Shown here in pieces: positions 6,237-7,586 of a stretch of 7,586 nucleotides of DNA. Origin of the DNA: Helicobacteraceae bacterium (GTDB lineage: Bacteria; Campylobacterota; Campylobacteria; Campylobacterales; SZUA-545); NCBI GenBank assembly GCA_011390075.1, contig JAABTA010000039.1, positions 1-7,586 on the forward strand, given 5' to 3'. The notes under the pieces are model-generated. The model was not told where the DNA came from, searched no databases, and saw only the letters and a list, made by a program, of their open reading frames with translations. Each line of letters opens with the position of its first letter. The first letter of the stretch is position 1. The position numbers and the translations under genes are program-made.

Positions 6237-6254
6237 AAAGGAGAGACTATCATT
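6237..6254 (+). promoter_or_regulatory. Ribosome site and ATT start of tetR
   Basis: AAAGGAGAG (6237-6245) is one of the strongest Shine-Dalgarno sequences in the window. The next codons in the tetR frame are ATC (6249) and ATT (6252). There is no ATG, GTG or TTG in this frame between the TAA at 6222 and the ATG at 6315, which is far too late for the site. ATT at 6252 sits 8 nt after GGAG and is followed by AAA, as in the helicase gene. Confidence 0.5.
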
Positions 6255-6824
6255 AAACTAAAAATCCAGCAACTTAAAAAAGATCATATCCTAAAGATAG
6301 CGACAAGACACTTTATGCACTCAGGGTATGAAGAGACAAAAATGAGCGATGTGGCTAAAGAGGCGAGTGTTTCTATTGGAACAATTTATGCCCTTTTTGA
6401 GAATAAAGATGGTGTCTTTAAAGCCTGTCTTTTTCAAGAGATCTCTGCTCATATTGAACAGATTAAAAAAGAGATAGAGTCTGTAGAAGGGGCAAGAGAG
6501 AAGCTTATTAAAATTGTGGCCCATAAGTTTGCCTCTATGGAGTTTCATAGAGACGCTATTAACGATCTGCTTTTTGCAACCCCATGGTTTTTTTCAAAGC
6601 TTATCATGACAGACCCTTACGATGAGATCTTGCAAGTTTTAACCACTGTTTTTCAAGATCTTGATAAAGAGATAGGGCTCAAAAATAGAAATTACTCTCT
6701 ATTGGCAATCAATTTTAAATACTTTAGCGAAGGGTATGTTATGCATGCAATGAAACAGCAAGAAAAAATAGAGGCAGATCCAAAAGATGTGGTGGATGAA
6801 TTTTTATATGGAGTGACACAATGA
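6252..6824 (+). CDS. TetR/AcrR-family transcriptional repressor of the RND efflux operon
   Basis: A DNA-binding repressor expected to be released by a small-molecule ligand. With the ATT start it has 190 residues, a normal TetR length. The helix-turn-helix domain spans about residues 9-58: KKDHILKIATRHFMHSGYEE, then TKMSDVAKEASVSIGTIYALF and ENKDGVF, close to the TetR_N pattern. The remainder (about 65-190) is the variable, helical ligand/dimer domain. The ATG at 6315 would cut off the first helix of the DNA-binding domain, so it is unlikely to be the true start; the Shine-Dalgarno AAAGGAGAG points to ATT at 6252 (Ile codon read as Met). The stop overlaps the adaptor start as ATGA, so the two are translationally coupled. 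By location it should control its own operon through the palindromes at 6168-6229. The ligand is unknown. Confidence 0.92.
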   Translation: MKLKIQQLKKDHILKIATRHFMHSGYEETKMSDVAKEASVSIGTIYALFENKDGVFKACLFQEISAHIEQIKKEIESVEGAREKLIKIVAHKFASMEFHRDAINDLLFATPWFFSKLIMTDPYDEILQVLTTVFQDLDKEIGLKNRNYSLLAINFKYFSEGYVMHAMKQQEKIEADPKDVVDEFLYGVTQ

Positions 6825-7558
6825 AAAAGATGATAGCGCTACTTTTTATAACTACTCTCTCGCTTTGTGCAGAAGATGTCTATGCGACCTTTGATATAGT
6901 AGCCAACAAAGAGGCACACCTGACACCAAAAGTGGGTGGAGAGATAGAAGAGATCTTTGTGGATGTAGGAGAGAAAGTGGAAAAAGGAGCAGTTCTTGCA
7001 CGCTTGGATAACACAAGAGAGGAGATAGCCCTTAAGATTGCAAACAACACCCTGTTAAGTGCAAAGCTCGATTTTGAACATGCCAATAAACGGTTTTTAC
7101 GGTATCAAAAAATCAAAGATGTAATAGACCAAGAGCAGTTTGATAACTTTGCATTTACAAAAGAGATGAAAAAACAGGCCTATCTCAAAGCACAAAATAA
7201 TTATGAACTCTCAGAAAAAAACTATCAAGATACCTTTATCAAAGCGCCCTTTAGTGGCACTATCTCAGAGAAGTTTTTAGATGTAGGTAACACAGTTGGC
7301 ACACAAGATCCTGTGGTGAGTATTGTGGATATCTCCAGTGTAAAGTTGATTTTACAATTTGACGAGAAGCATTGGAAAAAAGTGAAAGTGGGGCAAAAAT
7401 TTCTCTATAGTGTCGATGGAGATAGCCAGAGCTATAGTGGAAAGCTGACCAAACTCTATCCTGTTGCCAATCCCCGCAATAGAAAAATAAAAGCAGAGGT
7501 CGTTGGCAAAAACCTAGCTCCCGGGCTTTTTGGTGATGGCTCTATCGAGGTACAATAA
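6821..7558 (+). CDS. RND efflux periplasmic adaptor (membrane fusion protein, HlyD/AcrA type)
   Basis: This protein would bridge the inner-membrane RND pump and an outer-membrane TolC-like channel. The N-terminus MKKMIALLFITTLSLCA is a signal peptide, probably cut after Ala17. Cys16 stands in LSLC, which is a poor lipobox because Leu occupies the -1 position, so a lipoprotein is possible but not favoured. The lipoyl/biotinyl domain is split in the usual way: PKVGGEIEEIFVDVGEKVEKGAVLARLDN (36-64) and FIKAPFSGTISEKFLDVGNTVG (139-160). Between them lies a short helical hairpin (about 66-136); a beta-barrel part follows (about 172-245). At 245 residues it is much shorter than AcrA (about 400), mainly through a shorter hairpin and no extended membrane-proximal domain. 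Start: ATG 7 nt after GGAG, overlapping the tetR stop. Its own stop overlaps the next start (TAATG). Drug, metal or solvent export cannot be distinguished. Confidence 0.93.
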   Translation: MKKMIALLFITTLSLCAEDVYATFDIVANKEAHLTPKVGGEIEEIFVDVGEKVEKGAVLARLDNTREEIALKIANNTLLSAKLDFEHANKRFLRYQKIKDVIDQEQFDNFAFTKEMKKQAYLKAQNNYELSEKNYQDTFIKAPFSGTISEKFLDVGNTVGTQDPVVSIVDISSVKLILQFDEKHWKKVKVGQKFLYSVDGDSQSYSGKLTKLYPVANPRNRKIKAEVVGKNLAPGLFGDGSIEVQ

Positions 7559-7586
7559 TGTATAAATTTGCTATTAATAGACCTAT
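7558..7586 (+). CDS. RND-family inner-membrane efflux transporter, first codons only
   Basis: Only nine full codons (MYKFAINRP) are present before the window ends. The start overlaps the adaptor stop by one base. The short hydrophobic N-terminus ending in NRP is how AcrB/HAE1-type RND pumps commonly begin, just before their first membrane helix, and the gene order tetR-adaptor-pump is standard. The identification rests mainly on context. Confidence 0.7.

Overview
The window looks like chromosomal DNA from a Campylobacterota (epsilonproteobacterial) organism, of the free-living Sulfurimonas/Sulfurospirillum/Arcobacter kind. I infer this from the moderately low GC (about 40% by eye), the very short intergenic gaps, the A-rich Shine-Dalgarno sites (AAGGAG/AGGAG) and the protein types: a short periplasmic RND adaptor, a 4-helix-bundle/PAS/HD-GYP sensor and compact PurN and DEAD-box proteins. 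I cannot name a genus from sequence alone. No rRNA, tRNA, CRISPR array, insertion sequence or prophage gene is visible.

Layout. (1) Positions 2-511, plus strand: the 3' part of a glutathionylspermidine-synthase-family ATP-grasp gene, cut by the window edge. It converges on (2) a minus-strand block read from about 6127 down to 620. In order of transcription this holds a 63-residue cysteine-rich protein, an OppB/DppB-type ABC permease and a NUDT14-like Nudix hydrolase, all overlapping or abutting; then, after a 173-nt gap, a membrane-bound PAS/HD-GYP cyclic-di-GMP phosphodiesterase; then, after about 75 nt, a DEAD-box RNA helicase followed 14 nt later by purN. (3) From about 6252 to the right edge, plus strand: a TetR-family regulator, a periplasmic adaptor protein and the first codons of an RND efflux pump, with overlapping stops and starts.

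How they work together. The right-hand operon is a classical regulator-plus-tripartite-efflux unit. TetR would repress its own operon until a ligand binds. The divergent 124-bp spacer holds three inverted repeats that overlap the predicted promoters of both directions, so the same regulator may also control the cysteine-rich/permease/Nudix operon. The HD-GYP gene, the helicase and purN are housekeeping or signalling genes in tandem, with no obvious functional link to their neighbours.

Most notable points. Two genes (the helicase and tetR) have no ATG, GTG or TTG at the place where their conserved N-terminal domain must begin. In both, an ATT codon sits at a good distance after a Shine-Dalgarno sequence. 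In addition, the palindrome AGATCT occurs about 23 times, far above what base composition predicts. I found no clearly new multi-gene defence or mobile system. The closest to undescribed biology are the cysteine-rich small protein with a CX3CX2C motif linked to a lone permease, the three-palindrome divergent spacer and the ATT-start pair.
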